Shown here: positions 42,538 to 50,727 of the stretch, in pieces
Layout: every line of letters starts with the position of its first letter
How positions within the stretch are numbered: the first letter of the stretch is position 1
From: Comamonadaceae bacterium
GTDB lineage: Bacteria; Pseudomonadota; Gammaproteobacteria; Burkholderiales; Burkholderiaceae_C
Assembly (NCBI GenBank): GCA_947475685.1
Contig: CANJNC010000005.1
Span: forward strand, 37,184-101,183
Reading direction: 5' to 3'
Length of the DNA stretch: 64,000 nucleotides
Notes under the pieces: generated by a model
The model's input: only the letters and a program-made list of their open reading frames with translations
Databases searched by the model: none
Told to the model about the DNA's origin: nothing
Position numbers and translations under genes: made by a program

Positions 42538-43221
42538 ATGTTTAAAAATAAAAAATTAATTGGGCTGATGATGTCTGTTGCGATCACTTTGTTGATGGCA
42601 AGCGTCTATCTTTTTAGCTTGCAATTAATGGACGATTCACCAACTGCACAAGAGGAGTTGGCACAAGAAGTGCAGGAGTCGAGTGAAGCGGTGAGCGAAC
42701 AAGCCCATTCAGGAAAAGAGACATCAAACGCGAATGAGTCAAAGTCAAAAAGCGCTCAAGTAAGCGCTGAAGTGCATTCGGTGACGCCACAAGAGAAAAA
42801 GGCAGAGATTAAAAGTCAGGCCAAGACTGAGAAAAATTCAACCGGTTCAAGCCATGACAATGAGCTAAAAGAAGAGGTAAAAATGGCATCGTCTCAACCA
42901 CAACAAGAGCAAGGTTCTAATGAGGTGCCTAAATCAGAAGTGCCAAATGAAGAGTCGGGTGTAGACTTGTCAAAAAAATATCGACCCCGAATCATTGGGC
43001 GATGCAAACTGTTGTTTGATAGATTCAATAAGGTGGTACTGCAGGCCAATCAGTTCCACTCATTTGCGTACAGTTACGATGGCAAAAGTGGATACTGTGC
43101 TGATTCTGGGCCACAATCTTCATTGAAGTTGGCCAAAGAAGTAGCCTTGTCTGATTGTGAAAAAAACAAAGCGTCGGCGGAGAGTTATGCCCCTTGCTTT
43201 ATTTACTCAATTGAAAAGTAG
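42538..43221 (+). CDS. Membrane-anchored protein with charged linker and cysteine-rich C-terminal domain, unknown
   Basis: 227 residues from the ATG at 42538 (MFKNKKLIGLMMSVAITLLM). One membrane helix near residues 7-28, then about 110 residues of low-complexity linker rich in Glu, Ser, Gln and Lys, then a compact C-terminal domain of about 75 residues with four cysteines (GRCKLLF, SGYCADSG, LSDCEKNK, YAPCFIYS), probably disulfide-bonded outside the membrane. The C-terminal AxxxCEKN...CFIYS pattern resembles small domains that follow linkers in other exported bacterial proteins, but I cannot name it. It is followed 14 bases on by the zinc-ribbon coiled-coil gene. Confidence 0.72.
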   Translation: MFKNKKLIGLMMSVAITLLMASVYLFSLQLMDDSPTAQEELAQEVQESSEAVSEQAHSGKETSNANESKSKSAQVSAEVHSVTPQEKKAEIKSQAKTEKNSTGSSHDNELKEEVKMASSQPQQEQGSNEVPKSEVPNEESGVDLSKKYRPRIIGRCKLLFDRFNKVVLQANQFHSFAYSYDGKSGYCADSGPQSSLKLAKEVALSDCEKNKASAESYAPCFIYSIEK

Positions 43222-43235
43222 ATGGAGGTCACAGC

Positions 43236-44585
43236 ATGAACTGCGATAAATGTGGTAAACCCAATTCCCCTCAGGCCAAATTTTGTGGCAAATGCGGTTT
43301 TGCCTTCAAAGCGTTGATTTCTGAGAGTTCGACTTTGGAAAGCGCAATGTCTGAGCGTTCTGACGCGTCTAGAGAAGATGTCATGGAGCGCAGCAGCAGA
43401 GACGTCACAAAACAGGTCAAAAGCAGTCCGAGCATTGAATTTAATTCTGCAGAGAACACTTCAAGTTCCACTCCCAATGTTGATCCTGAATCCAAAGACA
43501 GCGCTCTTTTGGATGCCAATTACTCTGCGGGTGATCTAAAGTCTTTGATCAACTCACAATTCAATAACAATTACTCCAATCAAACTGCGATCAAAAAGTA
43601 TCTGGATGCGCATACAGAACAATTGAAAGCCATTACCTTTCAATTAGAAAGCATTAAAAATTTTCAAGCAACGATCAACTATGAATTGATCATCAATGAA
43701 ATCAATGACAAGTACAAAGCGATTGTTCAAAGGATTGAGGACCGGGACGCTGGTATTTTGACCGATCCGACCCAAAGTCTGGGCTCTTTGTTGGACGATG
43801 TAGATGAAAAAACTCATTTTTTATTCGAAAAAATCAATTCCCTGTTGATCTCCCACAATCACCAGTTGATGAACAATTTCGAATCGATTTTGCAAAATGT
43901 TCATCATCAAAATGAAAGTACATTTGCTTTGTTGGAAAGCCAATTGGCCACACAAAACAATGAAATACAGCTGGTGCTGAGTCAGTCTTTTCAAAGTTTT
44001 GAGACCAAGGCGGTTCAAGAAAATATCAATATCGAGGCCAGGTTGTTGGACTTGGTCAACGAGATCAAGCAGCAATCAAAAGAGGCGGACCATGAGCTCT
44101 TGGATCGTCTAAGCGCATTGGAGGAGTCGATAGGTGCTTTGGGCTTTTCAACGCCTTCTGATGGGGCATCTGCCAACTTGGATGTCATCTCTAAACAAAT
44201 AAAGTCTTTGTCGCTTACAAGTCATGAAAAACTCTCTAATTTGATCTCTAGCAGTCACAAGAGCTTAGCGATTGAGATTGCAAGCGATCTCAATGAAATG
44301 ATTGATGAGCGTATGAAATCCTTCAAATTGGATTTGGACAAGTCTTTGACTGAAATTAAAAAAGATAAACACCTGACCAAGGAAATGTTCAAGTCGGTGG
44401 TGAAACCCAGTGAATTTAATCCTGAGGGTTCAGATGGATGGGTCACATTTTTGACCGGCTTATTAAGCGGTTGTGCAGTGGTCTTGGCCAGTCTGGCCAT
44501 TTACAACTTTGTGTCCCACTCCTCGGACACCGTTGTTGAAAAGTCGCCTAAGGCGGCTGTCTCCAAGTCCCAAAAGCGCGGCTAA
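43236..44585 (+). CDS. Zinc-ribbon, coiled-coil, tail-anchored membrane protein, unknown
   Basis: 449 residues. The start MNCDKCGKPNSPQAKFCGKC is a zinc ribbon with Cys3, Cys6, Cys17 and Cys20. A Ser/Asp-rich linker reaches about residue 90. From about 100 to 390 the sequence is helical with long coiled-coil-like heptads (LKAITFQLESIKNF, ALLESQLATQNNEIQLV, DEVDEKTHFLF-type repeats). A single membrane helix WVTFLTGLLSGCAVVLASLA lies near residues 405-425, with a short basic tail (KSPKAAVSKSQKRG). The zinc ribbon therefore probably faces the cytoplasm. Ribosome site AGGTC lies upstream. Middle gene of the cluster; no known family recognised. Confidence 0.75.
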   Translation: MNCDKCGKPNSPQAKFCGKCGFAFKALISESSTLESAMSERSDASREDVMERSSRDVTKQVKSSPSIEFNSAENTSSSTPNVDPESKDSALLDANYSAGDLKSLINSQFNNNYSNQTAIKKYLDAHTEQLKAITFQLESIKNFQATINYELIINEINDKYKAIVQRIEDRDAGILTDPTQSLGSLLDDVDEKTHFLFEKINSLLISHNHQLMNNFESILQNVHHQNESTFALLESQLATQNNEIQLVLSQSFQSFETKAVQENINIEARLLDLVNEIKQQSKEADHELLDRLSALEESIGALGFSTPSDGASANLDVISKQIKSLSLTSHEKLSNLISSSHKSLAIEIASDLNEMIDERMKSFKLDLDKSLTEIKKDKHLTKEMFKSVVKPSEFNPEGSDGWVTFLTGLLSGCAVVLASLAIYNFVSHSSDTVVEKSPKAAVSKSQKRG

Positions 44586-44604
44586 AAAAGAGCGAGATCG
44601 CAAA

Positions 44605-45294
44605 ATGTCACTCAAGCCATGCTTTTCATGCGGTTTTGAAAACCCACTGGAACATTTGTTCTGTGAGAGCTGCGGCGTGAGTTTATCCGATTCGATCATT
44701 GCCCCGGTGTATATCAACACACTCAAGCACGACAGCCAATTGATCAGCTTGAACGTGTTTTACCGCCGGGTTTGGTACTGGTTTTTGACACTGCTTGTGG
44801 CATCGGCAACGTTTTGGTATTTCCCAGATATCCGCGCCACCTATTGGAGCGCTGGGGTGGGTTTGTTCTTGTCCTTTTTGGTGCCTTACCGCTACGACAG
44901 CATCATCCGACAGCCCATTCCAACGGAGATCTTGTCTAAAAACATCATCGCCTACGGTCCATCTTATAAAAGAGGTTGTTTTTTCTTTGCCTCTGGGTTG
45001 ATATATTTTTTAGACGATGGATTTTTTTATAAATCCTATTCCATCAAAGGCGATACTTATTTCCTCTTTATCGAAAAATCCAGCATCGACTTCATCTCCT
45101 CTCACGATCGACTGCCCATAGGGAGATCGTCCTCTAAAATATCGATACACACCAAATCTGGCGCCATTCATCAATTCAATGTCTATCAAAGAGAGTTGTG
45201 GCTGCTGACCTTTAATCATTTTGGTTTGAAGATCATGGCCGGCAACATGAGTTTCCAAGCGCCTGAGGAGTCTATTTCAGGCTCCAGCTCATAA
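44605..45294 (+). CDS. Zinc-ribbon membrane protein with PH-like C-terminal domain, unknown
   Basis: 229 residues from the ATG at 44605 (MSLKPCFSCGFENPLEHLFC). Cys6, Cys9, Cys20 and Cys23 make a zinc ribbon. Two adjacent membrane helices follow (WYWFLTLLVASATFWYFPDI and WSAGVGLFLSFLVP, about 52-95). The C-terminal half is strand-rich (GCFFFASGLIYFLDDGFFYK, TYFLFIEKSSIDFISS, SKISIHTKSGAIHQFNVY) and reads like a bacterial PH-type domain; that is a guess from strand pattern. It starts 19 bases after the preceding gene. Zinc ribbon plus two helices plus PH-like domain recalls membrane-associated scaffold proteins of unknown role. Confidence 0.72.
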   Translation: MSLKPCFSCGFENPLEHLFCESCGVSLSDSIIAPVYINTLKHDSQLISLNVFYRRVWYWFLTLLVASATFWYFPDIRATYWSAGVGLFLSFLVPYRYDSIIRQPIPTEILSKNIIAYGPSYKRGCFFFASGLIYFLDDGFFYKSYSIKGDTYFLFIEKSSIDFISSHDRLPIGRSSSKISIHTKSGAIHQFNVYQRELWLLTFNHFGLKIMAGNMSFQAPEESISGSSS

Positions 45295-45306
45295 CTTTGA
45301 TATTCT

Positions 45307-45347
45307 CCCATTCGCCACTTTGAGCCAAAGCGGGGGGGCAGAATGGG
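45307..45347. other. Nested hairpin after the zinc-ribbon cluster
   Basis: CCCATTC pairs with GAATGGG across a loop that holds a second stem CTTT/AAAG. No U-tract follows, so it is not a standard terminator; it may stabilise the 3' end of the cluster transcript. Nothing else is seen between 45295 and 45512. Confidence 0.35.
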
Positions 45348-45512
45348 GCTTAGAACCTATCAATCGGTCTAGATTTATCCTGTAAGACGGCTTTTTTTAG
45401 TCTTAAAGTATTCTTTTTTATTTTTATTTGAGTTTCTCCTTTAATTTCATGGTTTTCTGTAAACCCCAAAGCGGATTGGTGCGTTGTTTAGACATCCTAT
45501 GAGGTAATCAGC

Positions 45513-45704
45513 ATGAAAAAGCCATCATTTTTAGCCCAATCAACACTTGCCGTGATGGAGAGGGGTTGTCATTACGTGAGTTCTGAGAAAACCAATATCA
45601 AAGAGACATTTGATCGAATCAGGGCCGAGATGGCTCAAGAGGCTGAGCAAAAGAGCCGTCCTGTTGCAAGAATTTACTCGGGCTTTAGGGCCATCAAGGC
45701 CTAA
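45513..45704 (+). CDS. Small hypothetical protein
   Basis: 63 residues, MKKPSFLAQSTLAVMERGCH onward, with a GAGG ribosome site ten bases upstream. A helical, charged middle (TFDRIRAEMAQEAEQKS) and a basic tail (RPVARIYSGFRAIKA) give a small soluble protein, possibly nucleic-acid or membrane-surface binding. No family recognised. Its stop overlaps by four bases with that of the convergent gene at 45701-46168, which supports both reading frames. Confidence 0.55.
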   Translation: MKKPSFLAQSTLAVMERGCHYVSSEKTNIKETFDRIRAEMAQEAEQKSRPVARIYSGFRAIKA

Positions 45705-46168
45705 TTTTCTTTGGCCAATGGGTCTTGGCATGCGCCATTGGTGCCCTTTTTAAAGCACGTACAGACTAGCACGTAGCTCTTGACTTTATCTTTTCTTAGG
45801 TTTTTGATGCTTCCTTGTTTGATGAGGGAGCTTGCTATGTACAGCTTGGGTACAAGCGGAACAGGCATTGGGGTCGAATTATTTTTATATTCAACACTCA
45901 AGCCTTTGCAATTGATTGGAAACTTCAAATTGTTTTTGATGCTGACCAAAAAGGTATTGGGGTCGTCCTTTGGCCAACCCGATTGAAGCTCAAGCTGCCC
46001 CAACTCAGAAGAGCTCAGTTGAACTTCATTGAATTGGCCAAGGCTGCGGGGAAGGGATTGGCTCAAAGCACTCCAAAAACAAGCCCCCATCAGCAGGGCG
46101 GCGGCCCCTAAAGTCTTGCTCCACTTGAGGCCAATGGGGAGCTTGCACATGGTGAGGGGCTTGTTCAT
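45701..46168 (-). CDS. Exported or membrane-anchored hypothetical protein
   Basis: 155 residues. A basic n-region (MNKPLTMCKLPIGLKWSK) precedes a hydrophobic core TLGAAALLMGACFWSALSQS, which may be a signal peptide or anchor. The mature part has a strand pattern typical of immunoglobulin-like folds (LELQSGWPKDD, TFLVSIKNNLKFPINCKGLSVEY, YIASSLIKQGSIKNL) and cysteines near the end (VLVCTCFKKGTNGACQ). I do not recognise the family. It is a single gene, convergent with the small gene at 45513. Confidence 0.6.
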   Translation of the reverse strand: MNKPLTMCKLPIGLKWSKTLGAAALLMGACFWSALSQSLPRSLGQFNEVQLSSSELGQLELQSGWPKDDPNTFLVSIKNNLKFPINCKGLSVEYKNNSTPMPVPLVPKLYIASSLIKQGSIKNLRKDKVKSYVLVCTCFKKGTNGACQDPLAKEN

Positions 46169-46344
46169 GGCTGATTTTGAGATTCAAAAAACGGGAATGG
46201 CAAATTTTAATACCCGTAATTTATATCCCTTTAGAGAAATCCCCATTTAAATTTCAAGTCTTTTTAAGTCACAATTGTCATATGGGTGCAAGCCTTCTTA
46301 GAAGTTAACGGGGTTGGTCTGAAAGACGCCCTTTTTTGATTCAC

Positions 46345-49053
46345 ATGACGATGTCCATGACGCCGCACAATACAGATCGATTTTCCCGCTTCGTTGCATT
46401 GTTTTCGCAAATGTTGAACGCTCAACCGCGTGAGTCTGCGTTGCTCAGCCAGGGCAAGGAGTTGCTTGCAGAGCTTGTTCGTCTGGATGATTGGTTGGAT
46501 CCTGCCTTTTGCCAACCCGATGCCCAAAGGTACCAACAGTATCTCTTGCATTTGGATCCCGCCGAGCGCTTTAGCGTGGTGAGCTTTGTTTGGGGTCCTG
46601 GTCAGTCAACGCCTATTCATGACCACACCATTTGGGGCTTGGTGGGTATGCTGCGAGGCTCTGAATTGTGCCAACCCTATTCAAAAATGTCTGACGGTCG
46701 GTGGGCTGCAGCAGGGCTTCAATTGGAATTGTTGCCTGGAGATGTGGAAGTGATCAATCCCAAGCTTGGGGATGTTCACCGGGTCTGCAATGCCTCCAAA
46801 GAACAGGTCTCGATCAGTATCCATGTCTATGGCGGCAATATTGGTACGACTCAACGAAGCGTTTATACCCCCGAGGGGGGTAAAAAGCTTTTTGTCTCTG
46901 GCTACAGCCCAGTGCCAATGAGTTATCACGATCGAGGGTCACAAACCTCAGTCTCCACTGCTTCTGCGCGTGGGCTTTCGCCTGAGCCTAAAGCGAGTGT
47001 AGCTGCCCCTCAGCCCTCTGTACAAGAACCCGTGATCAAATCTTGGATGGCCAAATCGGCGGCAGATCAAATCACACAACTTGCGCCTGTAAAAAATGCG
47101 CAAAGTCAATTTAAACCCACGCCCCCTCATTTGCCCATTTCTCCGATAAGCGCTGGCATGAACTTGGAGGAAGGTGTGAAAAAGAAAATCAACTTAGAGC
47201 CTCAGTCCAAGTCACCCCAGTTTGAGCATCGCCCCTCGGTGGTCAACCCCCCTTTAAGTGCTGACTTTTCTAAGCCCCATGCGCCCCAAGGGGTACGGGT
47301 TGTTTCCCCCTTGGAAAAAATTGCGATCGAACCAACATTGGCCACTCAGAAAGTTCAGTCGGGTGGGGCGTTGCAAGCCTCTGAGGCTTTAGGGGCGCCT
47401 CAACCTGTGCTTGAAGTCCAACAAAAGCTGCATGCGTCCCAAAGCGAGAAGCTTGGTGACGATGATCAGCGATTTATTTCAAGTCAATGGGTAAGGGCCA
47501 GATTGCTAAGCCGGCAAGAATTGGTTTTGATTGATGTTCGAGAGGAAGATCCATTTGCCAAGGCGCACCCCTTGTTTGCAGCTAATTTTCCTCTCTCTTG
47601 TATTGAAGTCGATGCCTACCGAAGAATTCCAAAGCGCAACACGCCTATTGTTGTTTATGACAACCATGAAGGCCTGGCACAGACGGCAGTTGCAATTTTT
47701 AAATCCATGGGCTATGAATTCGTGAGAGAGTTGCACGATGGACTCCAAGGGTGGAGGCAGTCTGGAGGAGAAATCTTTCAAGATGTCAATGTGCCTAGCA
47801 AATCTTTTGGCGAATTGGTTCAAGTAAAAAAACAAACCCCCAAAGTCAGTGCGCAGCAGCTAAAGGCTTGGATCGATCAAAATGCGGATGTGGTGATCTT
47901 GGATGCCAGGCGTTTTGATGAGTACCAAACCATGTCGATACCTAAAGGCGTGAGTGTGCCCGGAGGAGAGTTGGTTTTAAGAGCCAGAGCCTTGGCTCCC
48001 AATGCAACCACCCGCATCGTCGTCAATTGTGCAGGTCGAACAAGAAGCATCATTGGCACACAATCCTTGGTGAATGCGGGGCTACCCAACCCTGTTTGCG
48101 CGCTTGAGAATGGCACCATTGGCTGGGTCTTGGCTGGACAGGCCTTGGTCACGGGTGGCTCGGAGCAATTTAAAGCGGTGACAGAGGCCGACTTGGCGAA
48201 ATCAAAACTTTCAGCACTTTCAGTGGCCATTCGCTCTGGCGTGAAGCGCATTGATCGCGACGAGCTTTCAGCCATGCAACAAGATCCATTTAAAACCACT
48301 TACCTGTTTGACGTGCGCACCCAAGAGGAGTTTTTGGCTGGGCATTTGCCAAAAGCGATTCATGCGCCTGGTGGTCAATTGGTTCAAGAGACGGACCATT
48401 TTGCGCCCGTGCGTGGGGCCAGGTTGGCACTCTACGATACGGAGGGTGTGCGTGCGCACATGACCGCTTCTTGGTTGGCTCAAATGGGTTGGGAGTCCTT
48501 TGTCGTCAAGGACGTTCGAGCCAGTGATTTGCTGCACAAGAGCGTCGAAGTCGAGTTGCCTCAAGTGCCCGAGCCACTCAAGGAGGTGAGCGCGAGTGTT
48601 TTGAAAGAGTGGCTCAGCAATCGATCGAATTTGACGTTGGTGATTGATGTGGGCTCGAGTGGCCTGTACGTCAAGGCTCACATTCCCGGGGCGTGGTGGA
48701 TATTGCGCTCACAAATGAAAGATGATTTTCAAAAGGTTCACAAAGCCAATCGCTACGTCATCACCTCTCAAGATGGTTGTGCAGCGCAATACGCTGCACA
48801 AACTTTGCGCTCTTGTGTCAAGCCCAGTGTGGACGTCTTGGTCCTCCAAGGGGGCACGCAAGCTTGGGTGGCTGAGGGCTTTTCAACCCAACAAGGGGAG
48901 TCCTATTTGGCCAGCCCTAGGATCGATCGTTACCAGCGTCCCTATGAGGGCACCAACAACACCCAAGCCGCGATGCAAGCCTATCTTGATTGGGAGTTTG
49001 GCTTGGTTGACCAATTGGCACGGGACGGCACCCATGGATTTAAGGTCGCTTAA
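46345..49053 (+). CDS. Fused cysteine-dioxygenase-like cupin and four-domain rhodanese protein
   Basis: 902 residues from the ATG at 46345. Residues 1-190 are a cysteine/3-mercaptopropionate dioxygenase-type cupin: His92 and His94 in TPIHDHTIWG and His145 in GDVHRVC are the predicted iron ligands. A Pro/Gln/Ser-rich linker spans about 195-380. Four rhodanese domains follow at about 384-480, 500-610, 635-735 and 748-850; only the second has a catalytic-loop cysteine (Cys562 in NCAGRTRS), the others read YDNHEG, YDTEGV and TSQDGC. In relatives the cupin and the rhodanese protein are, as far as I recall, separate adjacent genes. Thiol oxidation to sulfinate coupled to sulfur handling is the likely role. 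Its stop overlaps the Rrf2 gene by four bases. Confidence 0.88.
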   Translation: MTMSMTPHNTDRFSRFVALFSQMLNAQPRESALLSQGKELLAELVRLDDWLDPAFCQPDAQRYQQYLLHLDPAERFSVVSFVWGPGQSTPIHDHTIWGLVGMLRGSELCQPYSKMSDGRWAAAGLQLELLPGDVEVINPKLGDVHRVCNASKEQVSISIHVYGGNIGTTQRSVYTPEGGKKLFVSGYSPVPMSYHDRGSQTSVSTASARGLSPEPKASVAAPQPSVQEPVIKSWMAKSAADQITQLAPVKNAQSQFKPTPPHLPISPISAGMNLEEGVKKKINLEPQSKSPQFEHRPSVVNPPLSADFSKPHAPQGVRVVSPLEKIAIEPTLATQKVQSGGALQASEALGAPQPVLEVQQKLHASQSEKLGDDDQRFISSQWVRARLLSRQELVLIDVREEDPFAKAHPLFAANFPLSCIEVDAYRRIPKRNTPIVVYDNHEGLAQTAVAIFKSMGYEFVRELHDGLQGWRQSGGEIFQDVNVPSKSFGELVQVKKQTPKVSAQQLKAWIDQNADVVILDARRFDEYQTMSIPKGVSVPGGELVLRARALAPNATTRIVVNCAGRTRSIIGTQSLVNAGLPNPVCALENGTIGWVLAGQALVTGGSEQFKAVTEADLAKSKLSALSVAIRSGVKRIDRDELSAMQQDPFKTTYLFDVRTQEEFLAGHLPKAIHAPGGQLVQETDHFAPVRGARLALYDTEGVRAHMTASWLAQMGWESFVVKDVRASDLLHKSVEVELPQVPEPLKEVSASVLKEWLSNRSNLTLVIDVGSSGLYVKAHIPGAWWILRSQMKDDFQKVHKANRYVITSQDGCAAQYAAQTLRSCVKPSVDVLVLQGGTQAWVAEGFSTQQGESYLASPRIDRYQRPYEGTNNTQAAMQAYLDWEFGLVDQLARDGTHGFKVA

Positions 49054-49577
49054 TACTGCATGGCAGACCAATTGAAAATCGAGTTGGGGCCACTAGGTGT
49101 TTTGGCTTGGCTCATTGGCTTTAGCTTGAAACGATTGTGACTGTCAAAAGAATGATGCTCGACACTGGTGTGCCCGGACATGCAAACTTCAATGGCCTTG
49201 TGCAAGGTCATCTCTGCTAGAAAGCATTGACTCACGCGGTTAAAATCTGAAAACAAGTCATCTTGGCAGATAGACAGTGCCATTGAGGACTCCTTTTGGG
49301 TTTGTTGGGATTTGTCCATCAAGGCTTGCTCAAAAATTTCAGCAACATTCCAAAGGGTGATTTCTTTGAGTTTGCGAGTGATGAAGTATCCACCGCCAGG
49401 TCCTTTAAAAGCTTGAATCAACTTGGCCGCTTTCAAGCCGGCAAAAATTTGCTCTAGACAGGAAATTGAAAGATTTAAATGTCCACTGATTTTTTGCAAG
49501 CTCACAGGCCCCTTGGATTGCAAAAAGCCTAGCCATACCGTTGCATTGATCGCATTGATAGATTTCTTAGACAGCAT
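49050..49577 (-). CDS. Rrf2-family transcriptional regulator
   Basis: 175 residues. The Rrf2 winged helix is clear: AINATVWLGFLQSKGPVSLQ, ISGHLNLSISCLEQIFAGLK and the wing FKGPGGGYFITRKLKEITL. The C-terminal part has three cysteines (ICQDDLF, QCFLAEM, VCMSGH) that could bind an Fe-S cluster or sense thiols, as in IscR- and CymR-type members, although spacing is not that of IscR. The stop overlaps the stop of the thiol dioxygenase-rhodanese fusion by four bases on the other strand. The upstream octamer array suggests autoregulation; control of sulfur genes is inference from position. Confidence 0.88.
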   Translation of the reverse strand: MLSKKSINAINATVWLGFLQSKGPVSLQKISGHLNLSISCLEQIFAGLKAAKLIQAFKGPGGGYFITRKLKEITLWNVAEIFEQALMDKSQQTQKESSMALSICQDDLFSDFNRVSQCFLAEMTLHKAIEVCMSGHTSVEHHSFDSHNRFKLKPMSQAKTPSGPNSIFNWSAMQY

Positions 49578-49624
49578 TTGAAACTCTTTTGTTGAGTGGA
49601 TTTAAAAGCATTTTGACATATTTA

Positions 49625-49705
49625 TGAGTAGATTGATTGACAAATAATCTACTTATTTTCAATTTTATTGATTAAATCTTAATTTATCTACTCAAAATCT
49701 ACTCA
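49625..49705. promoter_or_regulatory. Array of four GAGTAGAT-type operator octamers upstream of the Rrf2 gene
   Basis: TGAGTAGAT at 49625-49633 and ATCTACTT at 49647-49654 form an inverted pair; ATCTACTCA recurs at 49686-49694 and 49697-49705 as a direct repeat. All lie in a very AT-rich stretch 48-128 bases upstream of the Rrf2 ATG. This looks like a multi-site operator for the regulator itself or for the HAD gene at 49926. The rest of the 348-base spacer (49578-49925) shows no gene. Confidence 0.68.
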
Positions 49706-49925
49706 ATTAATGGTTTTAAGTCACCCTACAGTAGACGAGTCAATGGCTTAAAGCCTTTTGATAGACACAGATGAGCAAAGAGAGCTGGCCCCCGTGTGTC
49801 GATATAATTTCTAGAAGAAGTTGCAAAAGATCGGGGCACCTACTGCTTGCGCTCAGTGCGAAAAGCAATTTCATCTTGAGCGGTGCCTAAAGAGCGGGGT
49901 TTGAAGATCAATTCATTACAAGTTT

Positions 49926-50627
49926 ATGCACGCTAAACCACGAATTTTGGCTTTTGACACCTTTGGCACAGTCGTGGACTGGCATGGCACCATCGTCAAA
50001 GAAGTGGGGACCCTGTTTCCAAGGCTTGACGCGCATGCCTTTGCCAAAGCTTGGCGCAATCAATACCACCCGATGATGCAAAAGGTGATGCGCCAAGAAT
50101 TGCCTTGGACCAAAATTGACGACTTGCACAGAATGATTCTCAATGTCATTTTAGAAGAGTTTGGCCTCTCCCAATTGAATGAGCAGCAAAGGAGAGAGTT
50201 GAATTTGGTCTGGCACAGACTCAATGCCTGGCCCGATTCGGTTTCAGGTCTTAAGAAATTAAAGACACAATTTGTCATTGCGCCCTTGTCCAACGGCAAT
50301 TTGAGTTTGCTCACCCATATGGCCAAGCATGCAAATTTGCCTTGGGATTGCATCTTGAGTGCTGAGCTGTTTAAAGCCTACAAGCCCGACCCGAAGACCT
50401 ACTTAGGAGTGCTTGAGCTCTTTGAAGCAAAGCCCAGCGAGGTGATGATGGTGGCTGCGCATGCAAGTGATTTGCAAGCGGCAAGGTCATGTGGACTTCA
50501 AACAGCCTTTATTTATCGCCCTCTTGAGTGGGGGGGACACCCCTCAGTGCCCGTCTTGATGCACGAGGAGTTTGATTTGACTTGTAGAAGCATTGAAGAC
50601 TTGGCCCTGCAACTGGGTTGCTCATGA
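49926..50627 (+). CDS. Haloacid dehalogenase type II (HAD superfamily)
   Basis: 233 residues. HAD motifs: nucleophile Asp11 in LAFDTFGTVVDWHG, motif II in VIAPLSNGNLSLLTHM near residue 117, the lysine in AELFKAYKPDPKTYLG near 149, and motif IV in VMMVAAHASDLQAARSCG near 172. The TFGTVVDW and SNGN/YKPDP combination is that of L-2-haloacid dehalogenases, cytoplasmic enzymes hydrolysing 2-haloacids, though many such homologs act on other substrates. It stands alone, diverging from the Rrf2 regulator across the octamer array. The start follows TACAAGTTT without a strong ribosome site. Confidence 0.9.
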   Translation: MHAKPRILAFDTFGTVVDWHGTIVKEVGTLFPRLDAHAFAKAWRNQYHPMMQKVMRQELPWTKIDDLHRMILNVILEEFGLSQLNEQQRRELNLVWHRLNAWPDSVSGLKKLKTQFVIAPLSNGNLSLLTHMAKHANLPWDCILSAELFKAYKPDPKTYLGVLELFEAKPSEVMMVAAHASDLQAARSCGLQTAFIYRPLEWGGHPSVPVLMHEEFDLTCRSIEDLALQLGCS

Positions 50628-50727
50628 GGAGCCGATAAGCTTGAAGCCTGTTCACCCTAAGACGCTCTTTGAAGGATCGTTTTCAATTTGTTTTGAATGG
50701 CATTGACCTGAGCCTTGCCATACCCAT

